Positions 6,344 through 12,412 of a stretch of DNA of 17,771 nucleotides are shown here, one piece after another; the stretch's first letter is position 1; each line of letters opens with the position of its first letter. The DNA comes from Lentisphaeria bacterium (lineage in GTDB: Bacteria > Verrucomicrobiota > Lentisphaeria > Oligosphaerales > Oligosphaeraceae). The notes below the pieces were generated by a model. The model saw nothing but the letters and a program-made list of their open reading frames with translations. It was not told the DNA's origin and searched no databases. The DNA is taken from the NCBI GenBank assembly GCA_016303095.1, contig JAEDMH010000040.1, forward strand, positions 1 through 17,771, in the 5' to 3' direction. Made by a program: the position numbers and the translations under genes.

Positions 6344-8251
6344 TTGGGCTTCAAGGGTGTGTATCGGGTGGTGGCCGCTGTGCCCCGCCTCTTTCTGGCT
6401 GATCCTGAGGCGAATGTCCAGGAAATCGGACGCCTCTACCGGGAGGCCGTGAAGGCCGGCGCCTCCGTGGTGGTCTTCCCGGAACTCTCCCTCACGGGCT
6501 ATAGCTGCGGGGATCTCTTCGAGCAGCGGAGGCTTCTGGATGGCGCCTTGGAGGGGCTGGAGCGGCTTCGCCTTCTCACGGAGACCGAGGGTGAGGGGGG
6601 CGCCGTCCTGGTGGTGGGGCTTCCCGTGGAGCAGGGCAATCGTCTTTTCAATGCCGCGGCTGTCCTCCAGAAGGGACGCCTCCTGGGGGTGACGGCGAAG
6701 ACCTATCTGCCCGAATATCGGGAGTTTTACGAGCGTCGGCAGTTTTGCTCCGCCCGGGAAATCACGGAGGAGACCTGGCGCTTTCGGGGGGAGGCGGTTC
6801 CCTTTGGGGCGGGCCTGCTCTACGAGGTGAATGGGGGAGAATTGTGCTTTGGGGTGGAGATCTGCGAGGATCTCTGGGTGGTGAAGCCTCCTTCCCAGGA
6901 TATGGCCCTCCAGGGGGCGCAGCTGATTCTCAATTTGTCCGCCGGCCCGGAACTGGTGGCCAAGGCTGACTACCGCCGGATGCTGGTGTCCAGTCAGAGT
7001 GCCCGTCTCATGGCTCTCTATGTCTTGTCCGGGGCGGGCATGGGGGAATCCAGTTCGGATCTGGTCTTCAGCGGCCACGCCCTGGCGGCCTGCAATGGGA
7101 CACTGCTGGCGGAGAGTCAGCGCTTCCAGCAGGAGAGCCAGTGGATTCAGGCGGATTTCGTGCCTCGGTGGCTGGAGAGCCAGCGCAGGAGCTGGAGTTC
7201 CTTCCATGACTGCCCCACTTCCCGGGGGCGGCGCATCTCCGGGGAGAAAGTCCCCACCATCCAGGACCTCCAGGGGCTTCCTCTGCCTCTCCATCCCTTT
7301 GTGCCGGAGGATTCCCCGGAACGAAACGCCCGGTGCGATGAAATCTTCCGTATTCAGGCTTCCGGACTGGCTCGCCGGGTGACCCACGCCCATGCCAAAC
7401 GCCTGGTCATCGGACTCTCCGGGGGCCTGGATTCCACCCTGGCTCTCCTGGTGTGCGTGCGTTGCTGCCAACTTCTGAAATTGCCTCCTTCCTTCATTCT
7501 GGCGGTGACCATGCCCGGCATGGGAACCAGCGGACGCACCAAAAACAATGCCGTGGGCATCGCCCGGGAAACCGGCGCCGAACTCCGGGAAATCCCCATC
7601 GCCCAGGCCGTGGCCCAGCATTTCCAGGATATTGGGCACGACCCCCAAAAGACGGATGTGGTCTATGAAAATGCCCAAGCCCGGGAACGGACCCAAATCC
7701 TCATGGATCTGGCCAACCAGGAAGGAGGAATCCTGGTGGGCACGGGTGACCTCTCGGAAATCGCCTTGGGGTGGAGCACCTTCAACGGCGATCACATGTC
7801 CATGTATTGCGTGAATGGCGGCGTCCCCAAGACTCTCATCCGTTTCATGGTGGAGTACGCCGCCGAACAGGCCACGCCCACTCTGGCAAAACATCTCCTG
7901 GATGTGAACAACACTCCTGTCTCCCCTGAATTGCTCCCCGGACAACAACACACGGAGGAGATCATCGGAAATTACGATCTCCATGATTTCTTCCTCTATT
8001 TCTTCCTGAAATACGGAGAAACCCCCGGAAATATCCTGTCTCTTGCCCAATGGACCTTCCGGGAGATCCATTCCCCCGAAAAGATCCGAAACACCCTGGC
8101 GCTCTTCTTCCGACGCTTCTTCGCCCAGCAGTTCAAGCGCAACGCCATGCCCGATGGCCCCAAGGTGGGCACCATCGCTCTCTCCCCAAGAGGGGATTGG
8201 AGAATGCCCGCCGACGCCTCCTCCCGCCTCTTCTCCCTCCCAGGGGAGTAA
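6344..8251 (+). CDS. nadE: Glutamine-dependent NAD(+) synthetase
   Basis: Converts nicotinate adenine dinucleotide to NAD using ATP and ammonia from glutamine. The 635-residue length fits the two-domain enzyme. The N-terminal nitrilase-type glutaminase carries Glu47 (VVFPELSLTGYSCGD), Lys119 (VTAKTYLPEYREFYE) and Cys174 (GVEICEDLWV) as the catalytic triad. The C-terminal synthetase has the PP-loop SGGLDS (359-364) and GTGDLSEIALGWST near residue 467. The start is a TTG at 6344, chosen because AGGAGG (6333-6338) lies 5 bases before it; the next candidate is GTG at 6359, which lacks a well-placed SD. It is 41 bp downstream of the AmaP-like gene and ends the plus-strand block. Confidence 0.95.
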   Translation: MGFKGVYRVVAAVPRLFLADPEANVQEIGRLYREAVKAGASVVVFPELSLTGYSCGDLFEQRRLLDGALEGLERLRLLTETEGEGGAVLVVGLPVEQGNRLFNAAAVLQKGRLLGVTAKTYLPEYREFYERRQFCSAREITEETWRFRGEAVPFGAGLLYEVNGGELCFGVEICEDLWVVKPPSQDMALQGAQLILNLSAGPELVAKADYRRMLVSSQSARLMALYVLSGAGMGESSSDLVFSGHALAACNGTLLAESQRFQQESQWIQADFVPRWLESQRRSWSSFHDCPTSRGRRISGEKVPTIQDLQGLPLPLHPFVPEDSPERNARCDEIFRIQASGLARRVTHAHAKRLVIGLSGGLDSTLALLVCVRCCQLLKLPPSFILAVTMPGMGTSGRTKNNAVGIARETGAELREIPIAQAVAQHFQDIGHDPQKTDVVYENAQARERTQILMDLANQEGGILVGTGDLSEIALGWSTFNGDHMSMYCVNGGVPKTLIRFMVEYAAEQATPTLAKHLLDVNNTPVSPELLPGQQHTEEIIGNYDLHDFFLYFFLKYGETPGNILSLAQWTFREIHSPEKIRNTLALFFRRFFAQQFKRNAMPDGPKVGTIALSPRGDWRMPADASSRLFSLPGE

Positions 8252-8294
8252 AACACGAAACGCCCAGAGGGGGAAATAGGCCGAACACGGAGAG

Positions 8295-8311
8295 ACGCCC
8301 TGCGTTTTTTT
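8295..8311 (+). terminator. Short terminator-like hairpin with T run after nadE
   Basis: ACGC-CCT-GCGT is a 4-bp stem directly followed by six more T bases (8306-8311), 44 bp past the nadE stop. The stem is short, so the call rests mainly on position and the T run. Confidence 0.4.
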
Positions 8312-8320
8312 ACGTGAAGA

Positions 8321-8517
8321 TTCTAGGATTTCTAGATCTCTAGAATCTCTAGAATCTCTAGGGTATCTAGCCTCCAGCCCCTCCGCTTGCGGGGGGGGGG
8401 GACGGGGGGCAATCCTCCTGAACCCCGACAGGGGTGGGAGGAACCCCCGGCAAGGACAAAATAGGATCCGAACCCCGTAGGGGTGGCAGGGCAGGCCTTG
8501 GCGACGGGGGTGAAGCG
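8321..8517 (-). repeat. Composite REP-like repeat cluster, right (inverted) copy
   Basis: Read on the minus strand, this reproduces the 1-245 cluster: the same 50-base block with about two differences, the same paired ACCCC/GGGGT palindromes, the same CCGCAAGCGG palindrome (near 8385-8395) and a CTAG array. It lacks the roughly 40 extra bases of the left copy. The two copies bracket the obg-nadE block in inverted orientation. No ORF or transposase lies in either copy. Confidence 0.85.
8323..8370 (-). repeat. 9-bp-periodic CTAG array B
   Basis: CTAG occurs at 8323, 8332, 8340, 8349, 8358 and 8367, spacings 9, 8, 9, 9 and 9. The core repeated unit is TCTAGAATC. It forms the end of the right repeat cluster, just past nadE. 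Confidence 0.9.
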
Positions 8518-8532
8518 TGAGCGCAACCCTCG

Positions 8533-8545
8533 GCGCCTGCGGCGC
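8533..8545 (+). repeat. GCGCC-TGC-GGCGC hairpin, shared with 17417-17429
   Basis: Perfect 5-bp stem with a 3-nt loop. The surrounding 15-mer GGCGCCTGCGGCGCA is identical at 8532-8546 and 17416-17430. In both places ACGGAG-like bases and then a CTAG array follow downstream, so these are probably copies of a second dispersed repeat type. Confidence 0.7.
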
Positions 8546-8619
8546 AGGTCGGAAACGGAGAGGACGGTCCGTGCTCCCCGCCCAGGAATACCCCCTGTTC
8601 TCTTTTCTGTAAGCAAGTT

Positions 8620-8685
8620 CTAGATTCTCTAGGATTTCTAGCCTTTCTAGAATCTCTAGCCCCCCTAGATTTTCTAGATCTCTAG
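8620..8685 (+). repeat. 9-bp-periodic CTAG array C
   Basis: The most regular array in the window: CTAG at 8620, 8629, 8638, 8647, 8656, 8665, 8674 and 8682, so six consecutive 9-bp steps and a final 8. The filler varies (ATTCT, GATTT, CCTTT, AATCT, CCCCC, ATTTT) while CTAG phase is kept, so the spaced CTAG, not the whole unit, seems to be what is conserved. Confidence 0.9.
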
Positions 8686-8718
8686 CCCCTTTCGCTTTCT
8701 GGGGAGGGTTCTCCGGGA

Positions 8719-8961
8719 ATGGGGCATGTTTTGATGAAAAGGCGGGGGATGGGGGAGGAAGATGGGAGAAGTGGGTTTATATTTTGGGCTTGTCCCGTTT
8801 TTCAGGACCCTGTCGTTGTTTTGATGGTTGACTCCCCTCTCCCTTGCATGATCACTACCCTTCCCATGAATCAGGATGCCGGACATCTGCGGATTGCGTC
8901 TGGCATTTCCTTTGGGGGCATTGTGATCATTAGCATTATTCTGGGGTTCGTCATTATTTAG
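8719..8961 (+). CDS. Possible small hydrophobic protein or leader peptide
   Basis: Weakly supported ORF of up to 80 residues; family not recognised. In-frame ATGs at 8824, 8848 and 8866 give 45-, 37- and 31-residue versions. Only the first start has an SD-like GGGGAGG (8701-8707), with a long spacer. The last 15 residues, GGIVIISIILGFVII, contain seven isoleucines and would form a membrane helix. The stop codon TAG ends exactly at the first base of a 9-bp GC hairpin (8961). Either a small membrane protein followed by a hairpin, or a leader peptide for the fusion gene at 9116, fits. A chance ORF is also quite possible. Confidence 0.25.
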   Translation: MGHVLMKRRGMGEEDGRSGFIFWACPVFQDPVVVLMVDSPLPCMITTLPMNQDAGHLRIASGISFGGIVIISIILGFVII

Positions 8962-9027
8962 ACCGCCCGTATCCCTCCTCCCTTTGGCAGAGGAAGAAGC
9001 GGGCGGTCCTGAGTCGGCCCCGCCCGC
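8961..9027 (+). promoter_or_regulatory. Two mutually exclusive GC hairpins upstream of the XRE-cupin-synthetase gene
   Basis: Arm A GACCGCCCG (8961-8969) pairs perfectly with arm B CGGGCGGTC (9000-9008). Arm B, as GCGGGCGG (8999-9006), also pairs perfectly with arm C CCGCCCGC (9020-9027). Only one pairing can form at a time, as in attenuators. No T run follows arm C directly; a T6 lies at about 9069-9074. At DNA level the repeats could alternatively be operator half-sites for the HTH protein encoded downstream. Confidence 0.5.
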
Positions 9028-9115
9028 AGTGTGGGTTCCCGGACTGTCCGTTTCCCTTGCTTTGCCTTTTTTCTCCCCTCCTTAGGAACCGACAAGCAAA
9101 GTGGAACAAAAACCC

Positions 9116-11401
9116 ATGGAAAACAGACTCCAAATCGCCATGCGCGTCCGCGAATTGCGGGCGCAGAAGAATCTCGACGTGCCGGGAATGGCCCGTCTTT
9201 TAGGGGTTTCCCCAGAGGAATATGAAGGCTATGAGAGCGGGGCGAAGCAGGCTCCCTTCTCCTTCTACTACAATTTGGCCGAGCACTTCGGCCTGGATGT
9301 CTCCTCGGTGATCAGCGGCGAGTCCCCCAATCTGGCCCTGTATACCGTGACCCGTTCGGGGGAGGGCTTCCCCTTTGTGCGCAGGGCGGGCTTCAGCTAT
9401 TTGCATCAGGCCATCCACATGAAGGACCGCACGGGGGAACCCTTCATTGTCACCGCGCCCTGCGGCAATGGGGACGAGCCGCTGAAGTACTCCGAGCACA
9501 ACGGGCAGGAGTTTGACCTGATCCTTTCCGGCAGCATGAAGATCTTCCTCCATGGGAAGGAGGAGTTGTTGCATCAGGGAGACAGCATCTACTTTGACGG
9601 GCGGGAGGCCCATGCCATGCTGGCGGTGGGGGACAAGCCCTGCCAGTTCCTGTCCATCGTGATGCATGGGAAGGCGGAGGAGACCAAGCCGGAGCGCTTT
9701 GGGTATGTGCCCCAGCCTGTCCTCCCGGAATCCCGTCCCGCCTCCACACGTCCTCTTCTTTACCAGCAGTACATGAAAGAGGAGTGGAACGAGGATGGGA
9801 CCTTGAAGAATGTGCGTTTTGAGATTCCGGACAACTTCAACTTTGCCTACGATGTGGTGTGTCGTCTGGGGAAGGAGTGCCCGGAGAAGATTGCCATGCG
9901 CTGGGTCTCCAAGGACAAGGTCTGCCGGGACATCACCTTCCGGGAGATGGCGGAGAATTCCTTGCGCACCGCCAATTTCCTCTACTCCCTGGGCATCCGG
10001 AAGGGGGATCGGGTCATTCTGGTGCTGAAGCGCCACTACCAGTTCTGGTTCATCCTCAACGCCCTCCACATGATCGGGGCCATCGCCATCCCCGCCTCCT
10101 GCCAGATGACCGCCCACGATTTCGAGTATCGCTTCCAGCGGGCGGATGTCCAATATGTCATCTGCTCGGCGGACGGGAACATCACCCACGAGGTGGATTT
10201 GGCGGCGGCGGCCACGGGGGTGAAGCTGAAGCTCTCCGTCAACGGAAAGAAGGACGGATGGCTGGATTACGACGCCCTCTATCCCAACTTCCCGGCGGAG
10301 TTTTCCCGTCCCGAGGGGCAGAAGACCACGGATCCCATGCTGGTCTTCTTCAGCTCCGGCACCACGGGATATCCCAAGATGGTGGAGCACGACTATGCCT
10401 ATCCCCTGGGGCATATCATGACCGCCCGCCATTGGCACAAGGTGAATCCGGAGGGACTCCATTTCACGGTGGCGGACACGGGGTGGGGCAAGGCCTTGTG
10501 GGGCAAGATCTACGGCCAGTGGCTCTGCGAGGCGGGGGTCTTCACCTTCGACTTCGACCGCTTCCATGCGGCGGATCTGCTGCCCATGTTCAAGCAGTAT
10601 GGCATCACCACCTTCTGCGCCCCGCCCACCATCTTCCGCTTCCTGGTGAAGGAGGATCTCTCCCAATATGACTTCTCCACTTTGGAGCATGTCACCACGG
10701 CGGGAGAGGCCATGCCTCCCGAGGTGAGCGAAGCCTTTGCCAAGGTTTCCGGCCAGCTTCCCTACGAGGGGTTTGGACAGACGGAGACCACCATGCTCAT
10801 CGGCACCCTGGCGGACATGAAGCCCCGTCCTGGCTCCATGGGGAAGGCCAATCCCCAGTTCCAGGTGACTCTCCTGGATCCCGAGGGCAAGCCGGTGCGC
10901 ACCGGCGAGACCGGGGAGATCTGCGTGAAAGCGGAGCCGGGCAACCATCCCTGCGGGCTTTTCGGATGCTATCTCAAGTCCGAGGAGGACACCCGGAAGG
11001 TGTGGCATGATGGCTACTACCACACGGGAGACCAGGCCTGGCAGGACGAGGATGGATACTTCTGGTATGAGGGACGGGCGGATGACATCATCAAGACCTC
11101 CGGCTACCGGGTGGGCCCCTTCGAGGTGGAGAGCGTCCTCATGGAGCTCCCCTACATCCTGGAGTGCGCTGTGACGGGCGTGCCGGATCCTGTGCGAGGC
11201 AAGGTGGTGAAGGCCACGGTGGTTCTGGTGAAGGGCAAGGAGGGCACCGAGGCGTTGAAGGAGGAGATCAAGGAGTATGTGAAGACCCACACCGCTCCCT
11301 ACAAGTATCCTCGCATCATTGAGTTCGTGGCGGAACTGCCCAAGACCGTCAACGGAAAGATTCGCCGGGCGGCCATCCGGGAACAAAACAACGCCCAATA
11401 G
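9116..11401 (+). CDS. XRE HTH - cupin - AMP-forming acyl-CoA synthetase fusion
   Basis: One 761-residue protein with three parts. Residues about 6-65 form an XRE-type HTH (LQIAMRVRELRAQKN ... LLGVSPEEYEGYESG). Residues about 125-185 form a cupin (EHNGQEFDLILSG, QGDSIYFDGREAHAM). The rest is an ANL-family acyl-CoA synthetase with SSGTTGYPK (413-421), YEGFGQTET (550-558), TGD (637-639), KTSGYR (660-665) and the catalytic Lys748 in TVNGKIRR. The ADTGWGKALWG block resembles medium-chain acyl-CoA synthetases. It would turn a carboxylic acid into its CoA thioester; the substrate is unknown. XRE-cupin regulators are usually separate proteins. A GTG at 9101, 13 bp after AGGA (9084-9087), is an alternative start adding five residues. 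It stands alone, with the hexuronate operon converging on it. Confidence 0.9.
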   Translation: MENRLQIAMRVRELRAQKNLDVPGMARLLGVSPEEYEGYESGAKQAPFSFYYNLAEHFGLDVSSVISGESPNLALYTVTRSGEGFPFVRRAGFSYLHQAIHMKDRTGEPFIVTAPCGNGDEPLKYSEHNGQEFDLILSGSMKIFLHGKEELLHQGDSIYFDGREAHAMLAVGDKPCQFLSIVMHGKAEETKPERFGYVPQPVLPESRPASTRPLLYQQYMKEEWNEDGTLKNVRFEIPDNFNFAYDVVCRLGKECPEKIAMRWVSKDKVCRDITFREMAENSLRTANFLYSLGIRKGDRVILVLKRHYQFWFILNALHMIGAIAIPASCQMTAHDFEYRFQRADVQYVICSADGNITHEVDLAAAATGVKLKLSVNGKKDGWLDYDALYPNFPAEFSRPEGQKTTDPMLVFFSSGTTGYPKMVEHDYAYPLGHIMTARHWHKVNPEGLHFTVADTGWGKALWGKIYGQWLCEAGVFTFDFDRFHAADLLPMFKQYGITTFCAPPTIFRFLVKEDLSQYDFSTLEHVTTAGEAMPPEVSEAFAKVSGQLPYEGFGQTETTMLIGTLADMKPRPGSMGKANPQFQVTLLDPEGKPVRTGETGEICVKAEPGNHPCGLFGCYLKSEEDTRKVWHDGYYHTGDQAWQDEDGYFWYEGRADDIIKTSGYRVGPFEVESVLMELPYILECAVTGVPDPVRGKVVKATVVLVKGKEGTEALKEEIKEYVKTHTAPYKYPRIIEFVAELPKTVNGKIRRAAIREQNNAQ

Positions 11402-11408
11402 CCACCTC

Positions 11409-11460
11409 CTTCCCCACCCCTTTTCTCTCCTCTCCAGGGGGAGGAAGGGGGCGGGGGAAG
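11409..11460 (+). terminator. Large purine/pyrimidine hairpin after the fusion gene
   Basis: CTTCCCC (11409-11415) can pair with GGGGAAG (11454-11460), and the inner C-rich and G-rich stretches extend the stem. It starts 8 bp past the stop codon. There is no T run after it; a role in termination or mRNA protection is inferred. Confidence 0.35.
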
Positions 11461-11534
11461 AATCGGGGGAGGGGAGGGCGAGTCCTCTTTCTCTGCCGCC
11501 TGAACCTGGGAAAAGCCCCTCCTCTTCTGGTGTT

Positions 11535-11572
11535 CCCATCCTCCTCTCTTTCGGGGGAGGGAGAAGGATGGG
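11535..11572. terminator. Candidate bidirectional terminator between convergent genes
   Basis: Stem CCCATCCT (11535-11542) / AGGATGGG (11565-11572), continuing inward with one mismatch (CTCTCT paired to AGGGAG). It lies between the 3' ends of the plus-strand synthetase fusion and the minus-strand RraA-family gene, so it could end transcription from both sides. Neither strand has a long T run next to it. Confidence 0.5.
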
Positions 11573-11605
11573 GTTGACTTTATAACTTGTTTATATTCAG
11601 ATATT

Positions 11606-11617
11606 TATAATATTATC
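11606..11617. promoter_or_regulatory. TATAATATTATC palindrome at the 3' end of the hexuronate operon
   Basis: Matches 11 of 12 bases of the perfect palindrome TATAATATTATA found upstream of uxaC. It sits in a 50-bp AT-rich island (11573-11622) within GC-rich DNA, just past the stop of the RraA-family gene. A shared regulator binding site is an inference; AT-rich coincidence is possible. Confidence 0.4.
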
Positions 11618-11622
11618 AACAC

Positions 11623-12378
11623 TTAGAAGTATCCCCCTTTCTCGATGATTTCGGCGATGGTGTCGCCTTGGCGGACCCATTGGAAGATATCCAACTCGTT
11701 TCGTTCGATGCCCTCTGCCCGGAGGAGGACTGGGTAGGCGATTTCCCGGGGAATGCAAAGGACGCCGTCGATGTCTCCGAAGAGGATGTCCCCGGGGCGG
11801 ATGGTGACCTTTCCGATGCGGATGGGGACTTGGTAGTGGGTGATCATGCAGCGTCCCAGGGAGCCATTGGAGGTGCGGTATTTGTAGAAGACGGGGAATT
11901 TCTGTTCCAGGATCTGTTTGGTATCCCGGATTCCTCCGGCAATGACGGCGCCGCGGATGCCTTTGGTGATGGCGGTGGCGGTCATGACGCCGCCCCAGAG
12001 GGAGGCTTCCGTGTCCTCGGAGGTGTCCCATACCACCACGCCATTGGGTTTGAAGTCATCCAGCATCTGAGCCCGGAAGGTCATTTCCCCCTCGATCATC
12101 ACGTTGGGGGCGCTTTTGACGGTGAACGCCTCGCCGCAGAGAGTCATTTCTTCCCGGAGAGGCATGATGTCGCTGGGGAGATTTTGGTTGAGGAGGGTCA
12201 GTTCCCGGAGGACGTCGTTAATGCATCCGGTGTAGAGTTTTTCATATCGCTGGCACAGTTCCGGAATGGGGATGGGGATGGGGCAGTCCGGGATATGCTG
12301 TCGGGTGGCGATCAGCTTTTCCAGCTTCATGAGGCCGGCTTCCTTGGCCTGGCCTCGCATGTCTTTGAGGGATGGCAT
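11623..12378 (-). CDS. RraA family protein (HMG-aldolase/oxaloacetate decarboxylase-like)
   Basis: A 251-residue member of the RraA/MenG-like fold. The family includes metal-dependent 4-hydroxy-4-methyl-2-oxoglutarate aldolases and oxaloacetate decarboxylases as well as the RNase E inhibitor. Visible blocks are WGGVMTATAITKGIRGAVI (128-146), the metal/substrate motif GGIRDT (148-153; Arg151, Asp152) and RPGDILFGDIDGVLCIP (194-210). The length is longer than RraA proper (about 160 aa) and fits catabolic paralogues. It is the last gene of the hexuronate operon, 34 bp after the GH gene, so a lyase step on a 2-keto acid is plausible. The start ATG has no SD: the leader is C-rich. The true substrate cannot be read from sequence. 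Confidence 0.85.
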   Translation of the reverse strand: MPSLKDMRGQAKEAGLMKLEKLIATRQHIPDCPIPIPIPELCQRYEKLYTGCINDVLRELTLLNQNLPSDIMPLREEMTLCGEAFTVKSAPNVMIEGEMTFRAQMLDDFKPNGVVVWDTSEDTEASLWGGVMTATAITKGIRGAVIAGGIRDTKQILEQKFPVFYKYRTSNGSLGRCMITHYQVPIRIGKVTIRPGDILFGDIDGVLCIPREIAYPVLLRAEGIERNELDIFQWVRQGDTIAEIIEKGGYF

Positions 12379-12412
12379 GGGGGATGATGTGTGAGGGGGG
12401 AGGGAGGGAAAA

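Noticed and set aside
5789..8071. 760-residue minus-strand ORF opposite the AmaP-like gene and nadE
   Set aside because: Shadow of GC-rich codon use in the well-conserved plus-strand genes; low-complexity His/Gly/Pro-rich translation and no recognisable domain.
8323..8685. CRISPR array
   Set aside because: The repeat period is 9 bp with no 25-40 bp repeats or unique spacers, and no cas gene is present.
8674..8886. 70-residue minus-strand ORF
   Set aside because: Pro/His-rich translation of purine-rich DNA and array C, no SD; chance frame.
9200..11539. 779-residue minus-strand ORF opposite the synthetase fusion
   Set aside because: Same reason: antisense shadow of a gene with intact catalytic motifs on the plus strand.
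11574..11611. Plus-strand promoter TTGACT ... TATAAT reading into the RraA-like gene antisense
   Set aside because: The hexamers are 26 bp apart, too far for a sigma-70 promoter, and the AT island is better explained by the operator-like palindrome.
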